Shown here piece by piece: positions 7,690 to 16,142 of a stretch of 64,000 nucleotides of DNA (within the stretch, counting starts at the first letter, position 1; the number at the start of each line of letters is the position of its first letter). The notes under the pieces are model-generated. The model had not been told where the DNA came from. It saw only the letters and a list, made by a program, of their open reading frames with translations, and did not search any database. The DNA is from JAWHTC01 sp032586155 (GTDB taxonomy: Bacteria; Pseudomonadota; Alphaproteobacteria; Rhodobacterales; Rhodobacteraceae): assembly GCF_032586155.1 (NCBI RefSeq), contig NZ_JAWHTC010000003.1:186001-250000 (forward strand), written 5' to 3'. A program made the position numbers and the translations under genes.

Positions 7690-8343
7690 ATGACAGATTT
7701 TACCGCGCGCCGGACGATGATGGTGGACACTCAGGTTCGCCCCTCGGACGTCACCAAATTCCCGGTCATCGAAGCGATGCTCTCCGTCCCGCGTGAGGCC
7801 TTTGTGCCCGACGATAAGCGTGAAGCGGCTTATATCGGCGAGAATGTCGATCTGGGCGGCGGGCGCGTTGTGCTGGAAGCCCGCACCCTGGCCAAGATGT
7901 TGGATGCTCTGGATATTCAGGGCGACGAGCTGGTGCTCGATATCGGTTCGGGGCTGGGCTACTCGGCGGCGGTGATCGCCCGCATGGCCGAAGCCGTGGT
8001 CGCTGTCGAGGAAGACGAAACCTGGGCCGAAGAGGCACAAACACAGCTGGCCGAGCAAGGCGCGGATAACGTGATCGTTCAGCAGACGGCGCTGACCGAA
8101 GGCGCGGCACAGCATGGCCCTTATGACGTGATCTGCGTCGAAGGCGCAGTCGAGAACCTGCCCGAGGCATTGACCGATCAGCTCAAGGAAGGCGGCCGGA
8201 TGGGTGTGCTCTTCGCCGAGGGGGCGCTGGGTGTTGTGCGTGTCGGTTACAAAATTGATGGACGGATGAACTGGCGTTTTGCGTTTAACGCAGGAGCGCC
8301 AGTGTTGCCCGGGTTCGAACGGCACACGGCCTTCGCGCTCTGA
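7690..8343 (+). CDS. pcm: Protein-L-isoaspartate O-methyltransferase family protein
   Basis: This 217-residue protein has the SAM-binding motif LVLDIGSGLGYSAAVIARMA (about 80-99), the acidic loop VVAVEEDE and the post-motif YDVICVEGAVENLP. It starts MTDFTARRTMMVDTQVRPSDV. Family members repair isoaspartyl residues in aged proteins. This Rhodobacteraceae-type version next to a TolC gene is shorter at the N-terminus than E. coli Pcm, and its repair activity is inferred. The tolC-like gene follows on the same strand after 40 bases, so they are probably co-transcribed. Confidence 0.88.
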   Translation: MTDFTARRTMMVDTQVRPSDVTKFPVIEAMLSVPREAFVPDDKREAAYIGENVDLGGGRVVLEARTLAKMLDALDIQGDELVLDIGSGLGYSAAVIARMAEAVVAVEEDETWAEEAQTQLAEQGADNVIVQQTALTEGAAQHGPYDVICVEGAVENLPEALTDQLKEGGRMGVLFAEGALGVVRVGYKIDGRMNWRFAFNAGAPVLPGFERHTAFAL

Positions 8344-8383
8344 CGGGCAACCCAAAGACAAAAAAACGACAGGAGCGGACAAC

Positions 8384-9799
8384 ATGGCGTGGGTGCGATT
8401 GAAGGCGAAGCTGGCAATTGCCGGTGTGGCGATGGCAATGGCGCTGGGCCCGGTTGCGGCCAAGGCCGAGACGCTGGCCGATGCCATGGCTTCGGCCTAT
8501 GAGCACAATGGCTTGATCGATCAGAATCGCGCCTTGTTGCGGGCGGCCGATGAAGATGTAGCCCAAGCCTACTCCGCTCTGAAACCGATTATCAACTGGT
8601 CAGTGGATGTTACCCGCAGCTGGGGGCGGGCCTATAGCAGTTCGCTTGGATTCTCGGTGGGTTCCGGCGCCACCGAAGCCAATGCTGGGATCGCAGCTGA
8701 ACTGCTGCTTTGGGATTTCGGAACCAGCGCGCTGAAAGTTGACATGGCTAAAGAGGCGGTGCTGTCGACTAGGCAGGCCCTGTTGTCGGTTGAACAGCAG
8801 GTGTTGCTACGTGCCGCATTGGCCTATCTCGAAGTGCAGCGGAACCACGAGTTCGTACGCTTACGTGACAACAACGTGCGGGTGATCGGTGTCGAACTGC
8901 GTGCTGCGCGTGACCGGTTCGAAGTGGGCGAAGTGACTCGCACCGACGTGGCCATCGCCGAAGCCCGGCTGGCGGCGGCACGTTCGGCTCATGCGGCGGC
9001 GCAGGGTGGATTGGCTCAGGCCATCGAGGAGTTTCGCGCCGCGGTGGGCCGCAGGCCCGGGCACCTGCAATCGCCGCCGCGCCTGCCCAATCCGGCCAAA
9101 TCGTCCGAATCTGCCAAGGCTGCCGCATTGCGCCAGCATCCCGAGATGTTGAAGGTTCAACATGACGTCGCTGCCGCCGAACTTGCCATTTTGGCGGCCA
9201 AGGGGGCGATGAAACCAACGATCAAGCTGACCGGGAAATACGGTTTGTCGCAAACCTTCAATAGCCCGGCTTATTCTAACGGTGGTTCGATAGGGGTCGA
9301 GGCCTCAGGCCCTATTTATCAGGGTGGACGGTTGAGTTCGCTGGTGCGTCAGGCGATGGCGCGGCGCGACGCGGCACGTGGTGGTCTGCACGTCGTGCGC
9401 CACTCGTTGGCGCAGAATGTCGGTAATGCCTGGGCCCTGCTGCAGGTTGCTCGCGCGGGCCGCGAAGCCAGTGAGCGGCAAGTGCGGGCCAGCACTGTGG
9501 CGTTTCGTGGGGTTCGCGAAGAAGCCACCTTGGGTGCGCGTACGACACTGGATGTGCTGGATGCCGAACAGGAACTTCTGGACGCCAAGGCCAATTTGAT
9601 TTCGGCAACAATCGACCAGCATTCGGCGGCCTATCAGTTGCTTGCGGCGATGGGTTTGCTGACTGCCGAGCGGATGAAGCTGCGGGTGCCGCATTACGAT
9701 CCGGCGGCCTATTACAACCTGGTAAAGGATGCGCCGACGGTGCATTCCAAGCAAGGAAAACAGCTCGACAAGGTGCTGCGCGCTCTGGGGAAAGAGTAA
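8384..9799 (+). CDS. tolC: TolC-family outer membrane efflux protein
   Basis: The ATG at 8384 follows a good ribosome site (AGGAGCGG, 8371-8378) and gives 471 residues with a signal peptide (LAIAGVAMAMALGPVAAKA). The TolC repeat pattern is clear: LADAMASAYEHNGLIDQNRA, then long amphipathic helices with AALAYLEVQRN and RFEVGEVTRTDVAIAEARLA in the first half and GNAWALLQVARAG and VREEATLGARTTLDVLDAEQ in the second. Such proteins form the outer-membrane channel of type I secretion and tripartite efflux systems. No adaptor or inner-membrane pump gene is adjacent, so it probably serves pumps encoded elsewhere. Confidence 0.93.
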   Translation: MAWVRLKAKLAIAGVAMAMALGPVAAKAETLADAMASAYEHNGLIDQNRALLRAADEDVAQAYSALKPIINWSVDVTRSWGRAYSSSLGFSVGSGATEANAGIAAELLLWDFGTSALKVDMAKEAVLSTRQALLSVEQQVLLRAALAYLEVQRNHEFVRLRDNNVRVIGVELRAARDRFEVGEVTRTDVAIAEARLAAARSAHAAAQGGLAQAIEEFRAAVGRRPGHLQSPPRLPNPAKSSESAKAAALRQHPEMLKVQHDVAAAELAILAAKGAMKPTIKLTGKYGLSQTFNSPAYSNGGSIGVEASGPIYQGGRLSSLVRQAMARRDAARGGLHVVRHSLAQNVGNAWALLQVARAGREASERQVRASTVAFRGVREEATLGARTTLDVLDAEQELLDAKANLISATIDQHSAAYQLLAAMGLLTAERMKLRVPHYDPAAYYNLVKDAPTVHSKQGKQLDKVLRALGKE

Positions 9800-9872
9800 A
9801 AATCGCCGTATCTGTTGTGAGAATCTCACCGAGGGGTTAAACTCTTCGGGAGGCAAGCAGTGGTAAATCCGT

Positions 9873-11015
9873 ATGAATGACCCCGTGACCAATGTGGAAA
9901 TCGAGGACGTGTTGTCGTCTATTCGCCGTTTGGTGTCTGAGAACGCGCGCTCCGACGATGCCAAGGACGAGACGAATCGTGAGGCATCCGATTCGGCGCT
10001 GGACGCTCTTGCAGCAGCGACCGCGAAACCTGCCGAAAAGCTAGAGAAGACACCCGAGATCACCGATGGCGATGATGAAGGCGCTCCGATGGCCGAAGAT
10101 GTGCAGCCGGTGAGCAACATGCTTGTCCTGACGGCGGATCATCGCGTGCCCGAGGCGGCCAACCTGCATGATGAGGTGCAAGAGGATCTGGCAAGTGAGC
10201 TGGATGAGATCCATCACTGGGCGGATGACGGGGCTGAAACCCGGGTGGAAGAGATCGCTGAACAAGAACAGTTGGAAGCGGTGATCCATGATGCCATCGA
10301 CGAAGCGGTTCAGGATATCGTGGCCGACATCGAAACCGACTATGAACCAGACGTTGACCAGGATGACCTGGAGGAGACGTTGGATGTGTCTGAGCCGAGT
10401 AACGACGTCCCTGAAGATGCAGTTGAGGCGCTGACCTTTACCCATAGAGGGCCGGATTTCGGGCTGGAAGATGGCATTGAAGATGACACCGCCGCCCTTG
10501 CCAGCCGCATTGCCGAGTTGGAAGCGGCCGTCGGTGAGCGCGACGATCAATGGGAACCTGACGGAGATGGCGACGGTGGTGATAACGCCGGCGGGCCTGT
10601 CGAGGCGATGGCTTGGGAAGATACCGATGTCCCCGAGAGCGGTCATGATCATGTTTGGGAGGCTGATCCGCTTGTCGTGGAAGAGTCGCAGATGGTCGAG
10701 CCGGAAGAACCAGAACCCGAGCCCGAATCCGAGCCTGCTGAGCCTGTGCAGGAGGCCGCGCCAGAGCCGGAATCCGAACCGGATTCCGAACCCGAGTCCG
10801 CCGCCGACCCGCAACTGGCCCGTGATCTGGATCCCACACCGGAGCTGTTCGCCGATTCAGATGCGGTGATCGATGAGGAAACGCTGCGCGAAATGGTAGC
10901 CGAGATCGTTCGCCGTGAACTTCAAGGGTCATTAGGCGAGCGGATCACTCGCAATGTGCGCAAGCTGGTGCGGCGCGAGATCCACCGTGCTTTAGCCGCG
11001 CGAGAGCTGGACTGA
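9873..11015 (+). CDS. PopZ-like (DUF2497) acidic polar-organising protein
   Basis: This 380-residue protein has a conserved N-terminal helix (VEIEDVLSSIRRLVSENA, residues about 7-24) and a C-terminal helical block (LREMVAEIVRRELQGSLGER, then ITRNVRKLVRREIHRALA). Between them is a long, very acidic, proline-rich disordered region with runs of alternating P and E (PEPEPESEPAEPVQEAAPEP). This is the PopZ layout: a partner-binding short helix, a negative linker, and C-terminal oligomerising helices. PopZ organises cell-pole and centromere proteins in alphaproteobacteria. The length is roughly double that of Caulobacter PopZ because of the extended linker. The assignment rests on architecture and terminal motifs. 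Confidence 0.72.
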   Translation: MNDPVTNVEIEDVLSSIRRLVSENARSDDAKDETNREASDSALDALAAATAKPAEKLEKTPEITDGDDEGAPMAEDVQPVSNMLVLTADHRVPEAANLHDEVQEDLASELDEIHHWADDGAETRVEEIAEQEQLEAVIHDAIDEAVQDIVADIETDYEPDVDQDDLEETLDVSEPSNDVPEDAVEALTFTHRGPDFGLEDGIEDDTAALASRIAELEAAVGERDDQWEPDGDGDGGDNAGGPVEAMAWEDTDVPESGHDHVWEADPLVVEESQMVEPEEPEPEPESEPAEPVQEAAPEPESEPDSEPESAADPQLARDLDPTPELFADSDAVIDEETLREMVAEIVRRELQGSLGERITRNVRKLVRREIHRALAARELD

Positions 11016-11022
11016 GCCCGGG

Positions 11023-12474
11023 TCAGATTTCTACTGACAATTCCAGAAGAAGATCGAGATCGAGGTGAGTGGCGATGTGGGTGCCTAGCCGGTCCAGTAC
11101 CGCGTCGGTCTCGGCGTCGTAGGCGGTGCTCGACGCGCCGCCTAGTTGCGCCAGGAAATCGCCACGAAACTGGTCGGAACTGAAGAGGCCATGCAAATAG
11201 CATCCCATCACCCGACCGTTGCCGGAGGTCGCGCCGTGGGTGGTGCCGCCAATTGACAGCCAGGCTCGCACGCAATCCGGCCCGGTCGTCTCGCCGATGT
11301 GGATTTCATAACCGCAGACCGATGCACCAGTGGGCAGATATTCTGCCTGTTGCAGAGCCAGGTGTTTTTTCGGAGTCATGGTCGTCTCCACATCGAGAAG
11401 GCCAAGGCCCTCGACTTTGCCCGGCGGACCTTCGATGCCTTCGGGGTCGTCGATCACTCGGCCGAGCATTTGGTATCCTCCACATATGCCCAGAACATGT
11501 CCCCCGCGCCGCAAATGCGCCAAGAGGTCGATATCCCAGCCCTGGGCGCGGAAATGGGCCAGATCGGCGATTGTGGATTTCGAGCCGGGGATCAGCACCA
11601 GGTCCGCGTCGCCGGGAAGGGGGCGCCCGGGCTCGACAATCTCGACGCTGACGCCGGGTTCGACGGAAAGCGGGTCGAGGTCGTCGAAATTGGCAATCCG
11701 GGCCAGCCGCGGCACGGCAACTTTAAACGCGTCCGGTTTGGGCGACGAGGCAATGTCCATCACGTCCTCGGCAGGCAGCCGCCAGGCCTCGTCGAACCAG
11801 GGAAGCACGCCCAGCGAGGGCCAGCCTGTCATGTCGAAGATGGATGCCAGCCCATCGTCGAACAGGCTGACATCGCCACGGAACTTGTTGATGGCAAAGC
11901 CTTTGATCCGAGCGGCGTCGGCAGGGGGCAGGACGGTCTTGGTGCCGACGATTTGGGCAATCACGCCGCCCCGATCGATATCTCCCACAAGAACAACGGG
12001 AACATTCGCAGCTTCGGCAAAGCCCATGTTGGCAATGTCTCCGGCACGCAGGTTGATCTCGGCCGGGCTGCCCGCGCCTTCGATAAGCACGATGTCGGCT
12101 GTTGTCGCCAATCGATGGAAGCTTTCGAGTGTGGCGTCGAGCAGGCTGGGTTTGGCCTTGGCGTAATCGCGCGCCTTGAGTGTCATCATGCGCTTGCCTT
12201 GCACGATCACCTGGGCGCCGATATCGGTTTCGGGTTTCAGCAACACCGGATTCATGTCCGTCGTCGGATCGCGCCGGGCGGCAAGGGCCTGCAACGCCTG
12301 TGCGCGGCCAATCTCACCGCCATCTACGGTAACGGCGGCGTTGTTTGACATGTTTTGCGGCTTGAACGGTGCAACCGAGAGCCCGCGATTGCTCAGTGCC
12401 CGGGCGATCCCGGCCACAAGCATCGACTTGCCCACGTTCGAGCCAGCTCCCTGTATCATGATGCTGCGTGTCAC
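11023..12474 (-). CDS. cobQ: Cobyric acid synthase CobQ
   Basis: This 483-residue enzyme of cobalamin synthesis amidates adenosylcobyrinate a,c-diamide using glutamine and ATP. The N-terminal P-loop-like domain reads MIQGAGSNVGKSMLVAGIAR (7-26), followed by LKPETDIGAQVIVQGK and IVLIEGAGSPAEINL. The C-terminal glutamine amidotransferase domain has the nucleophile in LGICGGYQMLGR and the histidine near GCYLHGLF. Length is normal. It converges with the PopZ-like gene, with 7 bases between stops. No cobalamin riboswitch is seen upstream, and no other cob gene is adjacent. Confidence 0.96.
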   Translation of the reverse strand: MTRSIMIQGAGSNVGKSMLVAGIARALSNRGLSVAPFKPQNMSNNAAVTVDGGEIGRAQALQALAARRDPTTDMNPVLLKPETDIGAQVIVQGKRMMTLKARDYAKAKPSLLDATLESFHRLATTADIVLIEGAGSPAEINLRAGDIANMGFAEAANVPVVLVGDIDRGGVIAQIVGTKTVLPPADAARIKGFAINKFRGDVSLFDDGLASIFDMTGWPSLGVLPWFDEAWRLPAEDVMDIASSPKPDAFKVAVPRLARIANFDDLDPLSVEPGVSVEIVEPGRPLPGDADLVLIPGSKSTIADLAHFRAQGWDIDLLAHLRRGGHVLGICGGYQMLGRVIDDPEGIEGPPGKVEGLGLLDVETTMTPKKHLALQQAEYLPTGASVCGYEIHIGETTGPDCVRAWLSIGGTTHGATSGNGRVMGCYLHGLFSSDQFRGDFLAQLGGASSTAYDAETDAVLDRLGTHIATHLDLDLLLELSVEI

Positions 12475-12666
12475 GGCATGCCCTGTCTTGTGCTAGGGTT
12501 GTTCATAATTAGCCGAGCTGTGCGGGGGAAGCGGTCTTTTTACCGATTTCGCGACTCTTTTTTTCGAGTCATGTGCAGTCGGCAGAATTTTTGTCAGGCG
12601 TTGAACGTCGGGCGGTTGCGGAAAAGAGCTTCGGTTATTTCAAATCTTTCGATTAGAACTGGGAAC

Positions 12667-13113
12667 ATGCGCAGCTTTTTTCATTTCGATCAAGAAAACA
12701 ATTTGCTGCGCGTCAAGCATGCCGGGATGACTGAAAGCCACATTTGTATCCGGGTCGCCCGTCAGCTTCGAACCTTGCCAAGTTTTGATCCCGCTGCTCA
12801 TGTTCTGGTCGACATGCGGGAGGCAGAGGATGCGACCTTCCGGTCGAGTGATTGGTTAAGTTTTGGCCTGCTGCTTGAAGCGGAAAAGAAAGACCTGGAG
12901 AACAGCATCCGCTATGCGATCTTAATTGCGCCGGATAGCGAATGCGCCTTGGCCGAGGCCCGGACTTACGAGGGCTATGTCGGATCGGTCTCAAACATGC
13001 AGGTCGAGATTTTCGATGACGCAGAGCGTGCGGCAGAATGGCTGTTGTCGGGCAAGCCCAAGGCGGTTTTGGCCGATGATCTGGAGTGGACCGAGATTTC
13101 CGTCGTGGCCTAG
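12667..13113 (+). CDS. Hypothetical protein with STAS-like pattern
   Basis: The ATG at 12667 gives 148 residues beginning MRSFFHFDQENNLLRVKHAG. The alternation FDPAAHVLVDMREAED, then LSFGLLLEAEKKDLEN, then SIRYAILIAPDSE and a late VEIFDDAERAAEWLL resembles SpoIIAA/STAS-like small alpha-beta proteins, but no phosphorylation serine motif can be named. Upstream, 12500-12660 contains a hairpin (GACTC-N8-GAGTC) and no gene. The function is unknown; involvement in protein-protein regulation is only a fold-based guess. Confidence 0.65.
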   Translation: MRSFFHFDQENNLLRVKHAGMTESHICIRVARQLRTLPSFDPAAHVLVDMREAEDATFRSSDWLSFGLLLEAEKKDLENSIRYAILIAPDSECALAEARTYEGYVGSVSNMQVEIFDDAERAAEWLLSGKPKAVLADDLEWTEISVVA

Positions 13114-13155
13114 CTCGGGCGGGTGTGTTCGGCTGCACAAAAAGAAAACCCCCAC

Positions 13156-13171
13156 GCCTCCACGAGGAGGC
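13156..13171 (-). terminator. Rho-independent terminator for the gene at 13204-13527
   Basis: GCCTCC and GGAGGC pair around the loop ACGA. On the minus strand the stem is followed by GTGGGGGTTTTCTTTTTG down to 13137. It sits 32 bases past the stop of the minus-strand gene. Confidence 0.72.
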
Positions 13172-13203
13172 TAGGCCCGAGTTTCGGGAAAATTCTATTT
13201 CGA

Positions 13204-13527
13204 TCAGGCGGCTTCGGCCTGTTGTGCCGCGGCGTTGCGGCGTTCGCTTTCTTCGCGCGACAGCGCGACCGAGGTCCGAACACCCTTGGCGACAAAGCCC
13301 ATCAGGCCTTCGACAACGCGTTCATTCGGGTCGATCCCGGCGCAGGAAAGCACTTCGCGGCCGTCACGGGACCGCGCCCAGCGAGCGATCTGCTCGGGGC
13401 CGTTGCCATATTTCTTGTCGTCGGCGATGGCGTCGTCGAGTGCAGCCAACACAACGGCTGCAAAGAGTTTACGTGCACGGTTGCCTTGCTCATTATTGAA
13501 GGCCGTGCCGTCAACGAAATCTTTCAT
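13204..13527 (-). CDS. Conserved hypothetical protein (DUF6280-like)
   Basis: This 107-residue protein, MKDFVDGTAFNNEQGNRARK, is helical and has no signal or membrane segment. The central part (AAVVLAALDDAIADDKKYGN, then GPEQIARWARSRDGREVLSC) is characteristic of a small protein widespread in Rhodobacteraceae, which I recall as DUF6280. The single cysteine lies in VLSCAGID. No function is known. It is monocistronic, with its own terminator, and is divergent from efp, 216 bases away. Confidence 0.7.
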   Translation of the reverse strand: MKDFVDGTAFNNEQGNRARKLFAAVVLAALDDAIADDKKYGNGPEQIARWARSRDGREVLSCAGIDPNERVVEGLMGFVAKGVRTSVALSREESERRNAAAQQAEAA

Positions 13528-13743
13528 GTTCCGTCCTTTGTTATTGCTCTTGTAATTCCGGCGTGGGGTCCCTTATGACGAGTTTCGGATGATTCGGGTA
13601 GCCCGTTTTTGCATAGCTTGCTTGCAAAAATTGCATGGCTCACCCCGGGAGGCACCAATATTTCGTCTTCTTGCCCTTCTAGTGAACCCCAGATATAGGT
13701 GCCGCCAAACTCCGATCAACCTTTTTGCCACGGTTTTGACTCA

Positions 13744-14307
13744 ATGCCTAAGATCAACGGAAACGAGATTCGCCCCGGGAATGTCCTGGAACACAATGAC
13801 GGCCTGTGGGCCGCCGTAAAAGTTGACCATGTGAAGCCCGGCAAGGGTGGGGCGTTTGCCCAGGTCGAACTTCGCAACCTTCGTAATGGATCCAAACTTA
13901 ACGAGCGGTTTAGAAGCGCCGACAAAGTCGAGCGCGTGCGCCTGGAACAGAAAGACCAGCAGTTTCTTTATGAAAACGACGGAATGCTGGTGTTCATGGA
14001 CAGCGAAACCTACGAGCAGATCGAGCTTCCGGCCGAGATTCTGGGCGATCGCCGCCCGTTCCTGCAGGACGGTATGACCATTGTGGTCGAGTTTTACGAG
14101 GCCGAAGCGCTGAACGCGACTTTGCCACAGAAAGTGACCTGCACGATCGAGGAAACCGAACCGGTGGTTAAAGGTCAAACAGCCGCCAACAGCTTCAAAC
14201 CGGCGATCCTAGACAATGGGGTAAAGGTGATGGTGCCTCCCTTTGTTGGCGTGGATGAGGCCATAGTGGTTAACACCGAGACGATGGAATACGTGGAACG
14301 CGCCTGA
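13744..14307 (+). CDS. efp: Translation elongation factor P
   Basis: This 187-residue protein starts MPKINGNEIRPGNVLEHNDG and has the normal EF-P length. The N-terminal KOW-like domain carries lysine 34 in KPGKGGAFAQVELRN, the position modified by beta-lysylation in many bacteria. OB domains II and III follow, ending with the signature KVMVPPFVGVDEAIVVNTET. EF-P relieves ribosome stalling at polyproline. The PopZ-like protein in this window has proline-rich stretches but no long proline runs. A strong terminator follows at 14337. Confidence 0.97.
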   Translation: MPKINGNEIRPGNVLEHNDGLWAAVKVDHVKPGKGGAFAQVELRNLRNGSKLNERFRSADKVERVRLEQKDQQFLYENDGMLVFMDSETYEQIELPAEILGDRRPFLQDGMTIVVEFYEAEALNATLPQKVTCTIEETEPVVKGQTAANSFKPAILDNGVKVMVPPFVGVDEAIVVNTETMEYVERA

Positions 14308-14336
14308 AACGCGGCCCCCCTGTGGCGATTTGACAC

Positions 14337-14368
14337 CCCGGCTCGGCAGCGCCAGGCCGGGTTTTTTT
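14337..14368 (+). terminator. Rho-independent terminator of efp
   Basis: CCCGGC (14337-14342) pairs with GCCGGG (14356-14361), followed by seven T. It lies 30 bases after the efp stop. Confidence 0.88.
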
Positions 14369-14369
14369 G

Positions 14370-14602
14370 TGCGCAATCGGAACGTGAGTGCCCGGGATGG
14401 GAATGCAGGCAGGTTTTTCCCCTGATGCCCAACATTCGAAATCCGGCATAAGAAACCTACCTGACGCCTTGGTTTTGGTTTATCCGGCTTCGTTTCTTGA
14501 GGAACGAGTGTGTGTTTGCGGCCGGTTGTTTCATGAGTACCGGGCGGTTCAGGCTTCGTGGGAGAGAGACAAGTACACGCGGTTCACGTGCGCCACGAAG
14601 GG
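14370..14602 (+). ncRNA. Candidate small RNA between efp and ygfZ
   Basis: This stretch lies between the efp terminator and a second, stronger plus-strand terminator (14603-14635), yet has no credible reading frame. It contains a hairpin with a TTGA loop (CGTTTC-TTGA-GGAACG, about 14488-14503). It also has an 8-base perfect stem, CTTCGTGG at 14554-14561 with CCACGAAG at 14593-14600. A terminator without a gene in front of it suggests an independent short transcript, possibly beginning near 14490. No promoter could be assigned with confidence, and no known RNA family was recognised. Confidence 0.42.
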
Positions 14603-14635
14603 CGGGGTCGGAGCAATCCGGCCCCGTTCCTTTTT
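14603..14635 (+). terminator. Strong terminator with no gene directly upstream
   Basis: CGGGGTCGG (14603-14611) pairs with CCGGCCCCG (14618-14626) over nine base pairs with one G-U. The loop is AGCAAT, followed by TTCCTTTTTC. The T-rich side makes it directional for the plus strand, so it does not serve ygfZ, which runs the other way and ends at 14640. Confidence 0.75.
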
Positions 14636-14639
14636 CGGG

Positions 14640-15392
14640 CTATGCCAGCGCATCCTTGTCCCAATGTGCCGTGACATCCCCAGCCATCAATTCGTTGTCC
14701 GCCCGATCAAAACGCAAATAGGCAATGGCCTTGTTGCCCGACACGGTGTGCACCGTGCCAGCCGGCTTGCCTTTCGAGGTGAGTTCGGTTCCCGGCGCGA
14801 CGGGGGCTGACAGATGGATGCGGCCCAGTCCCTTGCGCAGTTCTGTCTTGTGCTTCATGCGGGCGGTGACCTCTTGCCCGACATAGCAGCCCTTGCGGAA
14901 ATCGACGCCGTTCAGACGTTCGAACCCGGCCTCGAGGATGAACGTGTCGGGTGTCAGTTCCGCGCCGGTTTCGGGGATGATGTTTTCGACCCGGATCGCG
15001 TCCCAGTCCGGCTGCTCTTCCGAACCTGACGTGCCGGCCTCGTGATAGGCGCGCCAGCCCAAGGCCGCGTGGCGTGGGTCGGAAAAGGCGCCCACCGGTC
15101 TATCGCCGATACCGCACCGGACTTGCAGGGCGGTCTCTTCTATCTCAACATCGGCGCGCAGCTTGTACATCGACAGGCGGGTGATTGTCGGCGCGGCGAT
15201 CCGCGCATCAATATCCAACAGGATCGCATCACCCGCGGGCACCAGAAAGAAATCGGCCAAGTACTTGCCCTGGGGCGTCAGAAGCGCGGCATAGACCAGC
15301 CCGTCGGACAGGTTTTTTACATCGTTGCTGACCAGCCCCTGAAGGAAGCTTTCACGGTCGGCGCCGGTGATACGATAGATTGCGCGGGTCAT
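14640..15392 (-). CDS. ygfZ: YgfZ/GcvT-like folate-binding protein
   Basis: The start MTRAIYRITGADRESFLQGL at 15392 gives 250 residues; a further in-frame start at 15404 is less likely. The family signature K-G-C-Y-x-G-Q-E is present as DFRKGCYVGQEVTAR (about residues 170-184). The N-terminal part matches the aminomethyltransferase-like fold. YgfZ (IBA57) proteins bind tetrahydrofolate and help make or repair certain iron-sulfur enzymes. The gene stands alone on the minus strand, divergent from the glycosyltransferase. Confidence 0.92.
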   Translation of the reverse strand: MTRAIYRITGADRESFLQGLVSNDVKNLSDGLVYAALLTPQGKYLADFFLVPAGDAILLDIDARIAAPTITRLSMYKLRADVEIEETALQVRCGIGDRPVGAFSDPRHAALGWRAYHEAGTSGSEEQPDWDAIRVENIIPETGAELTPDTFILEAGFERLNGVDFRKGCYVGQEVTARMKHKTELRKGLGRIHLSAPVAPGTELTSKGKPAGTVHTVSGNKAIAYLRFDRADNELMAGDVTAHWDKDALA

Positions 15393-15455
15393 GGCCCCTC
15401 CCAAGTTCTGCGTCGCTGTAATATAGGGGGTTCGAAACCAGTTAACAGGGGCAAG

Positions 15456-16142
15456 ATGCGCGCCGTTCTTTCCATCGTGATCCCGACCTTGAATGCTCAG
15501 GACGAGCTGCCTTTGTGTCTGTCCGCCTTGATGGAAGGAATAGAGGGTGGGGTGATCCGGGAACTGGTACTATCCGATGGCGGGTCTGAAGACGCTACCC
15601 TTGCTATCGCCGAAGATGTGGGCGCGGTAGTTGTCACCGGCGCGCCATCGCGCGGCGGGCAGCTGCGGCGCGGCGCCGGGGCGGCACAGGGCGAATGGCT
15701 GCTCTGTCTGCATGCCGATACGCAATTGGGGCCGGGCTGGGCTGAGGCCGTACTGACGCATATCGCGATGTATCCAGGCAAGGCAGGGTACTTCCAGCTT
15801 CGTTTCGCGACGAAAGGTGTTGCTGCCCGGATCGTGTCGGGCTGGGCCAATCTGCGGGCGCGGTTTCTCGGACTGCCATTCGGGGATCAAGGGCTGCTGA
15901 TTTCGCGCGCACTCTACGACATTGTTGGCGGGTTCGATGACTTTCCGCTGATGGAGGATGTCGCGATCGCTCGCAAGCTCGGGCGTGGCCGGCTTGCAGT
16001 ACTGGGCTCTACTGCCCGAACCAGCGCCCAAAGATACGAGACACAAGGCTGGATCCGTCGCGGTGCGCGGAACCTGGGTCTCCAACTCCGTTACCTCTGC
16101 GGCGTTTCCCCTGAGCGGCTAGCGCAACGCTATCGGCAGTAG
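15456..16142 (+). CDS. Family 2 glycosyltransferase (TIGR04283-like)
   Basis: This 228-residue protein starts MRAVLSIVIPTLNAQDELPL. It has a GT-A nucleotide-binding start, the acidic motif in LCLHADTQLGPGW (about 85-97), and the later GFDDFPLMEDVAIARKLGR. This matches the TIGR04283 group, often described as radical-SAM/selenodomain-associated transferase, although no such partner is next to it here. The substrate is unknown. Its last 134 bases overlap the end of the ABC transporter gene on the other strand, and reading continues normally to the end, so this gene is probably the true owner of the overlap. Confidence 0.87.
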   Translation: MRAVLSIVIPTLNAQDELPLCLSALMEGIEGGVIRELVLSDGGSEDATLAIAEDVGAVVVTGAPSRGGQLRRGAGAAQGEWLLCLHADTQLGPGWAEAVLTHIAMYPGKAGYFQLRFATKGVAARIVSGWANLRARFLGLPFGDQGLLISRALYDIVGGFDDFPLMEDVAIARKLGRGRLAVLGSTARTSAQRYETQGWIRRGARNLGLQLRYLCGVSPERLAQRYRQ

